A stretch of DNA of 58,173 bases, from the NCBI GenBank assembly GCA_910575545.1, contig CAJTFH010000024.1:1-58173 (forward strand). The letters are read 5' to 3'. How positions within the stretch are numbered: position 1 is the first letter of the stretch; each line of letters starts with the position of its first letter. The notes under the pieces were generated by a model. It saw only the letters and a list, made by a program, of their open reading frames with translations. It had not been told where the DNA came from and searched no databases. Origin of the DNA: Bacteroidales bacterium (GTDB lineage: Bacteria; Bacteroidota; Bacteroidia; Bacteroidales; Muribaculaceae). This document shows, piece by piece, positions 50,019 to 58,173 of the stretch. The translations under genes were made by a program, and so were the position numbers.

Positions 50019-50801
50019 ATGATTTATCTGAAGACACCGGAAGAAATCGAGCAGATGCGTGCCGCTTGTGATCTGACAAGCCGTACGCTTGCCGAGATGG
50101 CCAAGTGGGTCATGCCCGGTGTTACCACTCATAAGATCGATTCCGTTGCCAAGGAATTTATCCTTGACAACGGAGGTCGACCTTCATGCCTTGGCTACGG
50201 CGGCTTCCCCGGTGCGGTCTGTGTTGAGGTCAACGAGGTCGTCGTGCATGGATTCCCGTCGAGCTATACCCTCAAGGAGGGTGACATAGTCGGGCTTGAT
50301 GTGGTTGTTGAGCTTAACGGCTTCAATGGCGACATGTGTTACACTTTCCCCGTGGGAGAAGTTGACGAAAAGGTGATGCAGCTCATGCTTACCACGAAGG
50401 AGTCGCTCTACAAGGGAATTGCCGCCTGTCGTGAAGGGAGCCGTATCGGCGATATCGCCAATGCAATCCAGACGTATGTTGAGCGCAAGGGTTATACCGT
50501 GGTGCGCGAGATGTGCGGCCATGGCATCGGCCGAAAAATGCATGAAGATCCTGAGGTGCCTAATTACGGACGTCGGGGAACCGGCCCTGTAATCAAGAAC
50601 GGCATGTGCCTGGCTATAGAGCCTATGATTAATCTCGGAAGCCGCAATATCATGGTTGAACGTGATGGGTGGACTTGCCGGACGAAAGACCGTAAACCGT
50701 CGGCTCACTATGAGCATACGGTTGCTGTGCACGGTGGTGAAACCAGCGTTTTGACTACCTTTGATTATGTGCAAGAGGTCTTAGGCGACCGGTTCATATA
50801 A
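50019..50801 (+). CDS. map: Methionine aminopeptidase type I
   Basis: Removes the initiator Met from new proteins. 260 residues from ATG 50019 (MIYLKTPEEIEQMRAACD). Metal ligands are visible: Asp in GLDVVVELNGFNGDMCY (two), His in CGHGIGRKMHEDP, Glu in AIEPMI and a C-terminal Glu in SAHYEHTVAV. Fifteen upstream codons are rejected. Confidence 0.95.
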   Translation: MIYLKTPEEIEQMRAACDLTSRTLAEMAKWVMPGVTTHKIDSVAKEFILDNGGRPSCLGYGGFPGAVCVEVNEVVVHGFPSSYTLKEGDIVGLDVVVELNGFNGDMCYTFPVGEVDEKVMQLMLTTKESLYKGIAACREGSRIGDIANAIQTYVERKGYTVVREMCGHGIGRKMHEDPEVPNYGRRGTGPVIKNGMCLAIEPMINLGSRNIMVERDGWTCRTKDRKPSAHYEHTVAVHGGETSVLTTFDYVQEVLGDRFI

Positions 50802-50918
50802 CCGGCTGATGAGGCTTGTGCCTGTGGTGGTTCCGCGCTATCGCATGTTGAGTGGGATTATTCGGATATTTCAGTTAACGGAGCGTATTTCCAGACAAAT
50901 AGAATTTAGATTAATAAT

Positions 50919-51137
50919 ATGGCAAAACAGTCAGCTATCGAGCAAGATGGCATAATAGTGGAGGCATTGTCAAACGCGATGTTCCGCGTCGAGCTTGAAA
51001 ACGGCCATGAAATCACGGCCCATATCTCCGGAAAAATGCGGATGCATTATATAAAGATTCTTCCCGGAGATAAGGTCAGGGTGGAGATGTCGCCATACGA
51101 CCTCTCGAAAGGCCGCATAGCTTTCCGCTACAAGTAA
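50919..51137 (+). CDS. infA: Translation initiation factor IF-1
   Basis: 72-residue OB-fold protein that blocks the A site during initiation. [21 protein letters not shown] and the conserved [25 protein letters not shown] are typical. The usual map-infA-rpmJ order is kept. Confidence 0.98.
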   Translation: MAKQSAIEQDGIIVEALSNAMFRVELENGHEITAHISGKMRMHYIKILPGDKVRVEMSPYDLSKGRIAFRYK

Positions 51138-51178
51138 AAAAACAAATATTTTGTAACTATAGTTATTCCAAGATTCTC

Positions 51179-51295
51179 ATGAAAGTAAGAGCTTCAATCA
51201 AGAAGCGTACCCCGGAAGACAAGATTGTGCGCAGAAAGGGTCGCCTCTATGTGATCAACAAGAAAAATCCCAAAAACAAACAACGCCAGGGATAA
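51179..51295 (+). CDS. rpmJ: 50S ribosomal protein L36, zinc-free type
   Basis: 38 codons: [19 protein letters not shown] then [19 protein letters not shown]. The C-x2-C...C-x4-H zinc ligands of standard L36 are all missing (TPED and INKK take their places), the C-minus type. Ends a tight map-infA-rpmJ group. Confidence 0.95.
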   Translation: MKVRASIKKRTPEDKIVRRKGRLYVINKKNPKNKQRQG

Positions 51296-51404
51296 CAGTT
51301 TAAGGTTGTGACAATCAGCGCCTCCCGTCAGGATATTAGTCCGTTTGATAAAAGCGGGCCAATGGGGTGGTGCGTGTTGATTTTCACATTTGCCCGAAAA
51401 TTGT

Positions 51405-51412
51405 TACTTTTG
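51405..51412 (+). promoter_or_regulatory. Possible internal promoter for the alpha operon
   Basis: TACTTTTG at 51405-51412 matches the -7 consensus; the nearest TTG (51377-51379) is 25 nt away, longer than ideal. It would give rpsM a ~25-nt leader. Confidence 0.35.
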
Positions 51413-51443
51413 CAAAAAAATTAGTGATATAATAAAGTATTAT

Positions 51444-51824
51444 ATGGCAGTAAGAATCGTGGGAGTTGACCTCCCCCAGAACAAACGAGGCGAAATCGCC
51501 TTGACTTATATCTTCGGCATAGGCCGGAGCGCCGCAAAGACCATCCTGGAGAAAGCCGGCGTGGATGTGAACATCAAGGTTCAGGACTGGACCGACGCAC
51601 AGGCCGCGAAGGTTCGTGAAGTTATCCAGGCAAACTACAAGGTTGAAGGTGACCTGCGCAGCGAGGTGCAGTTGAACATCAAGCGTCTGATGGACATTGG
51701 TTGCTATCGCGGGATCCGTCATCGTAACGGTCTCCCCGTCCGCGGTCAGAGCACAAAGAACAACGCACGCACCCGCAAGGGCCGTAAGAAAACAGTCGCA
51801 AACAAGAAAAAGGCCACTAAATAA
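51444..51824 (+). CDS. rpsM: 30S ribosomal protein S13
   Basis: 126 residues from ATG 51444 ([20 protein letters not shown]); 18 upstream codons would run through the candidate promoter and are rejected. [19 protein letters not shown] and the basic tail that reaches P-site tRNA are typical. Confidence 0.97.
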   Translation: MAVRIVGVDLPQNKRGEIALTYIFGIGRSAAKTILEKAGVDVNIKVQDWTDAQAAKVREVIQANYKVEGDLRSEVQLNIKRLMDIGCYRGIRHRNGLPVRGQSTKNNARTRKGRKKTVANKKKATK

Positions 51825-51854
51825 TAAGGCTCAAGAATTAACAGCATTAGCATT

Positions 51855-52244
51855 ATGGCAAAAAAAACAGTCGCAGCTAAGAAGAGAAATGTTAAAGTTG
51901 ACGCAGCCGGTCAGCTCCACGTTCACTCCTCCTTCAACAATATCATTGTGTGCTTAGCCAACAGCGAAGGCCAGGTAATCTCTTGGTCGAGCGCCGGCAA
52001 GATGGGCTTCCGTGGCTCTAAGAAAAACACCCCCTATGCAGCTCAGATGGCCGCCCAGGATTGCGGCAAGATCGCTTATGACCTTGGACTGCGTAAAGTG
52101 AAGGCTTATGTGAAAGGACCCGGCAACGGTCGTGAGTCAGCAATCCGCACCGTGCATGGCATGGGCATTGAGGTTACTGAAATCATCGACGTTACTCCGC
52201 TTCCCCACAACGGTTGCCGTCCGCCCAAACGTCGTCGCGTATAA
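51855..52244 (+). CDS. rpsK: 30S ribosomal protein S11
   Basis: 129 residues; platform protein at the E site. [41 protein letters not shown] and the C-terminal [13 protein letters not shown] are diagnostic. Confidence 0.98.
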   Translation: MAKKTVAAKKRNVKVDAAGQLHVHSSFNNIIVCLANSEGQVISWSSAGKMGFRGSKKNTPYAAQMAAQDCGKIAYDLGLRKVKAYVKGPGNGRESAIRTVHGMGIEVTEIIDVTPLPHNGCRPPKRRRV

Positions 52245-52423
52245 TAGCGCAAGACCGGCTGTGATTCATAGAAACGTCATTTGATTACGGCCGTTTTTCA
52301 ACGACATAGAAAAATAAGATAATCTGCCTGACGGCTGCGGTGTCCGGCCGCCTTAATGTCTGGGGATTTCCTCCAGAGTCCGATAAGGGCAGAAATCACA
52401 CACAATTATTTCAAGAAAAAGAA
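52245..52423 (+). other. 179-nt leader ahead of rpsD, possible S4 leader RNA
   Basis: GC-rich stems (GACGGCTGCGG...CCGGCCGCC near 52330-52352) lie inside an otherwise AT-rich spacer. S4 represses its own operon in many bacteria, and S4-binding leaders have been proposed for Bacteroidia. I cannot confirm the published fold here. Confidence 0.4.
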
Positions 52424-53029
52424 ATGGCTAGATATACAGGTCCGAAGACCAAAATCGCACGCAAATTCGGGGAACCCATTTTTGGCGAAGATAAAATCTT
52501 GAGCCGCCGTAACTTCCCCCCGGGTCAGCACGGTCAAAACCGTCGCCGCAAAACATCGGAATATGGCATACAGCTCCGTGAGAAGCAGAAAGCAAAATAC
52601 ACATATGGAGTTCTTGAACGCCAGTTCCGCAACCTCTTCGAGAAAGCGTCATCGATGAAAGGTATCACCGGTGAGATTCTTCTGCAGCTTCTCGAAGGCC
52701 GTCTTGACAACGTTGTATACCGTCTGGGGATCGCACCCACACGTGCAGCCGCCCGTCAGCTCGTGCTTCACAAGCATGTTACTGTGAACGGTAAGGTTGT
52801 TAATATCCCTTCTTACGCCGTTGAGGCGGGAGATGTTGTTGGTGTGCGTGAGAAATCGAAATCGCTTGAGGTTATAGCTGATGCGCTCGCCGGTTTCAAC
52901 CACAGCAAATATCCTTGGATTGAATGGGACGAAAGCTCAAAGAGCGGAAAGTTCCTGCACGTTCCTACCCGCGAAGACATACCTGAAAATATCAAGGAGC
53001 AGCTTATCGTCGAGTTGTATTCTAAATAA
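52424..53029 (+). CDS. rpsD: 30S ribosomal protein S4
   Basis: 201 residues from ATG 52424 ([17 protein letters not shown]); 28 in-frame upstream codons cover the leader and are rejected. S4 RNA-binding domain [35 protein letters not shown]. Lacks the N-terminal zinc cysteines. Confidence 0.97.
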   Translation: MARYTGPKTKIARKFGEPIFGEDKILSRRNFPPGQHGQNRRRKTSEYGIQLREKQKAKYTYGVLERQFRNLFEKASSMKGITGEILLQLLEGRLDNVVYRLGIAPTRAAARQLVLHKHVTVNGKVVNIPSYAVEAGDVVGVREKSKSLEVIADALAGFNHSKYPWIEWDESSKSGKFLHVPTREDIPENIKEQLIVELYSK

Positions 53030-53049
53030 TCATTATTAAACTAAGATCC

Positions 53050-54042
53050 ATGGCTATTTTAGCATTCCAAAAACCTGACAAGGTTGTGATGTTAGAAGCT
53101 AACAACTTCTACGGCAAATTCGAGTTCAAGCCTTTGGAGCCGGGCTATGGTATCACTGTCGGCAACGCTTTGCGCCGCGTGCTTCTTTCGTCGCTTGAAG
53201 GTTATGCCATCTCGGCAATCAAAATCGACGGAGTGAAACACGAGTTTGATACCATTCCAGGTGTTAAGGAAGATGTTACCAACATAATCCTTAACTTGAA
53301 GAAGGTTGACCTCAAGCAGGTGACCGAAGATGCCGAGACCGAAAAGGCAACCATCACCGTGTCGGGTCAGGAGGTGTTCAAGGCCGGTGACATTGGCAAG
53401 GCCCTGTCGGGCTTCGAAGTCCTCAATCCTGAGGAGGTCATCTGTCATTTGGATCCCAGCGCGAGCATCAACATCGAAGTTACCATAAATAAAGGTCGCG
53501 GGTGGGTGCCTGCCGATGAGAACCAGGTTGAGATACAGGATATCCAGACTTTGGCCATCGACTCGATTTACACTCCGATTAAAAATGTGAAATACGCTGT
53601 TGAGAACTTCCGCGTTGACCAGAAAACCGACTACGAAAAGCTGATTATTGAAATAACCACCAACGGGTCTATTCTGCCCAAAGAAGCTCTTAAAGAGGCT
53701 GCCAAGATTCTGATTTACCATCTGATGCTTTTCTCAGATGAAAAAATCACTATCGAAACCACCGAGGCTGACGGCACTGAGGAATTCGATGAGGAAATCC
53801 TTCATATGCGCCAGCTCCTTAAGACCAAATTGGTCGATATGGATTTGTCGGTGCGTGCGCTTAACTGCTTGAAGAGCGCGGAGGTGGAAACTCTTGGCGA
53901 ACTGGTTGTTTTCAATAAGACAGACCTCCTGAAATTCCGCAACTTCGGTAAAAAATCGCTTACCGAACTTGATGAACTGCTTGCCAATCTCGGCCTTTCA
54001 TTCGGAATGGATATTTCAAAGTATAAATTAGACAAAGAGTAA
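53050..54042 (+). CDS. rpoA: RNA polymerase alpha subunit
   Basis: 330 residues. N-terminal dimerisation domain ([29 protein letters not shown]), linker, then the C-terminal domain (about 255-320) with [20 protein letters not shown] and [16 protein letters not shown] that contacts UP elements and activators. 20 nt after rpsD. Confidence 0.98.
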   Translation: MAILAFQKPDKVVMLEANNFYGKFEFKPLEPGYGITVGNALRRVLLSSLEGYAISAIKIDGVKHEFDTIPGVKEDVTNIILNLKKVDLKQVTEDAETEKATITVSGQEVFKAGDIGKALSGFEVLNPEEVICHLDPSASINIEVTINKGRGWVPADENQVEIQDIQTLAIDSIYTPIKNVKYAVENFRVDQKTDYEKLIIEITTNGSILPKEALKEAAKILIYHLMLFSDEKITIETTEADGTEEFDEEILHMRQLLKTKLVDMDLSVRALNCLKSAEVETLGELVVFNKTDLLKFRNFGKKSLTELDELLANLGLSFGMDISKYKLDKE

Positions 54043-54051
54043 CAAACAACG

Positions 54052-54540
54052 ATGAGACACAATAAATCTTTCAACCATCTTTCGCGCAAGAAAGCTCACC
54101 GCGACGCCTTACTCGCCAATATGACAATTTCTCTTATCAGGCATAAGAGAATTTTCACAACTTTGGCAAAAGCAAAGGCTCTCCGTGTGTATGCTGAGCC
54201 GCTGATTAACCGTGCGAAAAACGATTCTATGGCGAACCGCCGCCTTGTTTTCTCCTATCTTCAGAACAAAGAGGCTGTCACAGAGCTTTTTCGCGAGATT
54301 TCACAGAAAATCGCTGACCGCCCTGGAGGTTACACCCGTATCTTGAAAACAGGGAACCGTCTAGGCGACAATGCGAAGACTTGCTTCATTGAGCTGGTTG
54401 ACTATAACGAAAATATGCTTAAGGATAAAGCTGCCAAGAAATCGGGCCGCACCCGCCGCAGCAAAAAATCCGTTGCAGCTGATGCTCCTGTTGCTGAAGC
54501 TCCTGTTGCTGAAACACCGGCTGCCGAAACTGCTGAATAA
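54052..54540 (+). CDS. rplQ: 50S ribosomal protein L17
   Basis: 162 residues. The core ([20 protein letters not shown] to about 115) is followed by a basic stretch and an Ala/Glu/Pro tail ([20 protein letters not shown]), common in Bacteroidetes L17 and probably disordered. Last gene of the super-operon, before the terminator at 54572-54607. Confidence 0.97.
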   Translation: MRHNKSFNHLSRKKAHRDALLANMTISLIRHKRIFTTLAKAKALRVYAEPLINRAKNDSMANRRLVFSYLQNKEAVTELFREISQKIADRPGGYTRILKTGNRLGDNAKTCFIELVDYNENMLKDKAAKKSGRTRRSKKSVAADAPVAEAPVAETPAAETAE

Positions 54541-54571
54541 TCTCTGGCTCTTTTCGGAGTTAAGATATAAG

Positions 54572-54607
54572 AAGGCGTTGTGTCGAAATTCGACCAACGC
54601 CTTTTTT
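54572..54607 (+). terminator. Terminator of the ribosomal super-operon
   Basis: AAGGCGTTGTGTCGAA (54572-54587) pairs with TTCGACCAACGCCTT (54589-54603), with one bulge, followed by a T-run. Same sequence family as 28526-28561. Confidence 0.85.
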
Positions 54608-54634
54608 GCATCCGGATGGAAAGGGGGCTGTCAG
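54572..54634 (+). repeat. Dispersed repeat with terminator hairpin, copy B
   Basis: Hairpin plus GCATCCGGATGG and GGGGGCTGTCAG; matches copy A (28498-28561, opposite strand) with about five differences in 63 bp. CATCCGGATG in it is itself a palindrome. Confidence 0.85.
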
Positions 54635-54662
54635 TAATCGCGAAGCATATTGCCTTAACGTG

Positions 54663-54848
54663 TAAGTAAGTCATCAAAGTTGTTACGCATATTATGAATC
54701 TTCAGACTTTATATTATCGGAGAGAGCCTTTTCAGTGCTTTAACCCTCATATTCAGTCGTGTAGACAGCTACACTCCTTCATTCTCGGGCTAAAATCCCT
54801 CGAAAAGTCTCTCTCCGATAATATAAAATAATTTTTATGACTTACTTA
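54663..54848. mobile_element. MITE-like palindromic element (186 bp)
   Basis: Ends are a perfect 12-bp inverted repeat: TAAGTAAGTCAT (54663-54674) and ATGACTTACTTA (54837-54848). Inside, 54708-54733 pairs with 54802-54827 over 26 positions with one mismatch (core TTATATTATCGGAGAGAG), and the apex carries GTGTAG/CTACAC. No coding frame. It may be a small non-autonomous transposable element or a structured RNA. I could not define a target duplication. The remainder of the spacer up to the eno promoter (54849-55190) shows nothing I recognise. Confidence 0.6.
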
Positions 54849-55194
54849 TTTTGATTTACTTAATATCACCTGATTAATTTGATGGTGTTAGGTTCAAACA
54901 GTTTCGTAATAATTAATCACCCGCGTGATATGCACGACTATTATGAAACCATATGTGTGTGGGATAGCGGGAGCAGTATGAACCTCATGATATGGCAGGT
55001 CTGTAGATGAATGCGGTTTTGTCTGAAGGTTTAGGAGAATGTGACATATCCTGATCAGACCGATCCGGTGGAATTTGACGCCTTGTCTCATGGGTGTGAC
55101 CTGTTTGTGGATGATGTTGCTTGTTATTGTGTTGCAGGTTGTTAATTGGGCGGATTTTTCGGTTGTTAAAAATGTGAATTAGCTGGAAATTTCG

Positions 55195-55202
55195 TAACTT
55201 TG
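55195..55202 (+). promoter_or_regulatory. -7 element of the eno promoter
   Basis: TAACTTTG at 55195-55202, followed by GC as in the other promoters here. At the -33 position stands ATG rather than TTG. Leader of about 105 nt. Confidence 0.45.
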
Positions 55203-55293
55203 CGGCTGTAATCCGCGTTTTACAGCTGGCTGTTGTTGCCGGTGCTTGGTTGCAGGATAATTATTTGGACAATAGGTTTTAATTTAGCAATAA

Positions 55294-56607
<1,314 letters not shown>

Positions 56608-56631
56608 TCTGTAGCCTGGATAGAAAATATG

Positions 56632-56659
56632 CGGGGCGGAATCGAAAGATTCCGCCCCG
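56632..56659 (+). terminator. Terminator of eno
   Basis: CGGGGCGGAATC with GATTCCGCCCCG, a perfect 12-bp stem with a GAAA tetraloop (56644-56647), followed by TTATTGTTTT. Confidence 0.9.
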
Positions 56660-56799
56660 TTATTGTTTTGGGGCGTTCAGCCCTCGTTTGCTGGAACCTT
56701 GGCCGCATATATTTATATGCCGTGATATAGCCAGATATACTGTATGTTCTAATAAACCGTGTATGGTTCTAATTTATTTAACTCTGCCACGCACTCTAT

Positions 56800-57666
56800 T
56801 CAGTCGATCCGGAGACGCAGCACCCTTATGCCGTCGTTACGGTTTCGGCGCACATAATCGGATAGCGACAGCGGATCAAGGATTATTTTACCCGAAGAGC
56901 GTGATGCGTGGATTAGATGGGGGATGCCGTCTATCATGGTGATGATTGCCATGTGTGTCACGTCAAGCCCCTTTATGGCGGTAGTGAAGCATATTATGTC
57001 GCCATTGCGAAGATGGTTGGCGAGTTTGTCGTTTTTCACTGAGCTGCCTTTGATGTAAGGGTAACGATGGTTGCTTAGTCCGGCTTCGACATTTTTAATG
57101 GCGGCAAAAGTGTTGTCGTCGGAAAGTGCCGGATATTTATTGCGGTGGGTGCTCATGTAGTCGAGAGATTTCACTCCGTATCTGACTCCGGGCAAGTCTG
57201 CGGTGATTTCACGCAGGTTTCCCCGGGCGGCATTGTCTAAAATCCATTCACTGATATAATGTAGTCTCGATGCGTATCCGTCGATTTCCCCGTGGCGGTA
57301 ACGGAATCGCCGCAGATTATATGTGAAATCTTGCCATGATTGTCTGTGCTCACATGCGGTATATGCCAGTGCAAGCACGGTTTCGACAAAAGTGGTGCAG
57401 TCGAGACTGTCGAGATTGACGGTTAAGGCTTCTTCCTGGTATTTGTCGAGTGTGCCCGCTCCATATGGTGTGTCGATGAATAGTTTTGCAATCCGGTCAA
57501 CCTGCCCGGGTGTTTCCAGAATTGATTCCGATATCAGTATTTGAGTGAGTTTTGTCGTATCAGCATATTCATTATTGAATCTTGTGTTTTGGGCTTTTGT
57601 TGGACCTGGATTGCAGATTGCGGCTGCGATAGATAGCCCGAGGCATATGAAATTGTATTTTTTCAT
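56800..57666 (-). CDS. DUF1460 family N-acetylmuramoyl-L-alanine amidase-like protein
   Basis: 288 residues with a signal peptide (1-26, ending GPTKAQ), so it is periplasmic or outer. DUF1460/NlpC-P60-like fold: nucleophile Cys in NLDSLDCTTFVETVLAL, later YISEWILDNAARG, and the His in GLDVTHMAIITM with HLIHASRSSGKI. The family cleaves amide bonds of peptidoglycan or its fragments, and is common in Bacteroidetes. Convergent with eno. The upstream 57667-57955 stretch shows nothing I recognise. Confidence 0.88.
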   Translation of the reverse strand: MKKYNFICLGLSIAAAICNPGPTKAQNTRFNNEYADTTKLTQILISESILETPGQVDRIAKLFIDTPYGAGTLDKYQEEALTVNLDSLDCTTFVETVLALAYTACEHRQSWQDFTYNLRRFRYRHGEIDGYASRLHYISEWILDNAARGNLREITADLPGVRYGVKSLDYMSTHRNKYPALSDDNTFAAIKNVEAGLSNHRYPYIKGSSVKNDKLANHLRNGDIICFTTAIKGLDVTHMAIITMIDGIPHLIHASRSSGKIILDPLSLSDYVRRNRNDGIRVLRLRID

Positions 57667-57955
57667 GTTTGGATGACATTTTTCGGGGATTAATTGCCGT
57701 CTCTGTTGTGGGAATTTTTATGAGACTGTAGTGCGAAGATACGAAAAATGTGGGGATTTTCTGCGAGGTTTCCTAATGCCGCCTTTGTTTCCGCGATAGT
57801 TTTGGTTTTATTTCGCAGAGTTCTGCCGGTCGTTTTTGCCGGTGAGTAAATGGTGCGTTTTTGGGAATAAGGGGTGATTTCGGGGTGTTTTTAGTGAATG
57901 GATGTTAAAAAGCTGTCATAGGGCATGGTTTTTCGGAATATTTTTGCCGGAAAAT

Positions 57956-57986
57956 TTGGAGGTTGTCGTGGAAAGGTGTAATTTTG
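57956..57986 (+). promoter_or_regulatory. Tandem promoter P1 at the right edge
   Basis: TTG 57956-57958, exactly 20 nt, TAATTTTG 57979-57986, followed by GCACTCGCTTTCGGGG. Points rightward. Between P1 and P2 lies a CCCGGCC/GGCCGGG stem (58053-58072) and an A-run. Confidence 0.65.
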
Positions 57987-58101
57987 CACTCGCTTTCGGG
58001 GACGGAGGTCTCTCAGCTGCGGCTCCTGTTTGGGGTGCCGCGCCGGAAGCGCCCCGGCCTTGATCGGCCGGGAGGCCTTGAAAAAAAAGTTGCCTGAAAA
58101 T

Positions 58102-58132
58102 TTGGCGGAATGGAAAACAATCCGTAACTTTG
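58102..58132 (+). promoter_or_regulatory. Tandem promoter P2 at the right edge
   Basis: TTG 58102-58104, exactly 20 nt, TAACTTTG 58125-58132. It is extensively alike to the rpsL promoter (34879-34922), and the gene it drives lies outside the window. Confidence 0.7.
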
Positions 58133-58173
58133 CAACGTTTTTCGCCGCAGCCCCCTGGGGCGGGCGTCAAGGA

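Noticed and set aside
54849-55190. Decayed gene between the palindromic element and eno (65-codon minus frame from 55091)
   Set aside because: No domain or start context; looks like non-coding spacer.

Overview
This 58 kb window is chromosomal DNA of a member of the order Bacteroidales. A gut Muribaculaceae-like bacterium is the best guess, but nothing here settles the family. The evidence is as follows. The promoters have the Bacteroidetes form (TTG, about 20 nt, TAnnTTTG). Several families are typical of the phylum: DUF4954, DUF1460, the NUDIX-type arabinose regulator AraR, a GlmU-like protein, and RluB with a Gly/Gln/Tyr/Arg-rich extension. There are also secreted proteins with type-IX-like C-terminal sorting tails, and fusA runs straight into the S10 operon with no tuf between them.

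Left third (1-12 kb): the 3' end of an IS4-family transposase; an rluB-asnS operon on the minus strand; a polyprenyl diphosphate synthase whose 3' end abuts a relic of a surface-protein sorting tail; a TPR histidine kinase; and a plus-strand series trmB, mrp, aroQ, then an unusual O-methyltransferase/RibF fusion.

Middle (11-34 kb): a complete L-arabinose operon (galM, SSS transporter, araR, araD, araA, araB) preceded by a palindrome that could be its operator. It is followed, convergently, by a large secreted beta-domain protein, an orphan umuD, and sugar-nucleotide or left-handed beta-helix genes (manC, DUF4954, rmlC, GlmU-like). Next come a DXS-like thiamine enzyme that has lost the phosphate-binding residues of true DXS, a CPA2-type antiporter, asd and a FemAB/GNAT-like protein.

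Right third (35-58 kb): the str-S10-spc-alpha ribosomal protein super-cluster (rpsL to rplQ, with secY, map, infA, rpoA), then eno and a DUF1460 amidase. The window ends with two tandem promoters that resemble the rpsL promoter and point off the edge, so a translation-related transcription unit (rRNA, tRNA or r-protein) may start just beyond.

The least ordinary material is non-coding: GC-rich structured inserts between ribosomal protein genes that usually abut; a family of related terminator hairpins, two of which belong to a 64-bp dispersed repeat; 7-bp (TAAGTCR) tandem repeats at gene 3' ends; and two hairpin or inverted-repeat elements (28.4 kb and 54.7 kb). I saw no CRISPR array, tRNA, rRNA, prophage or defence cluster.
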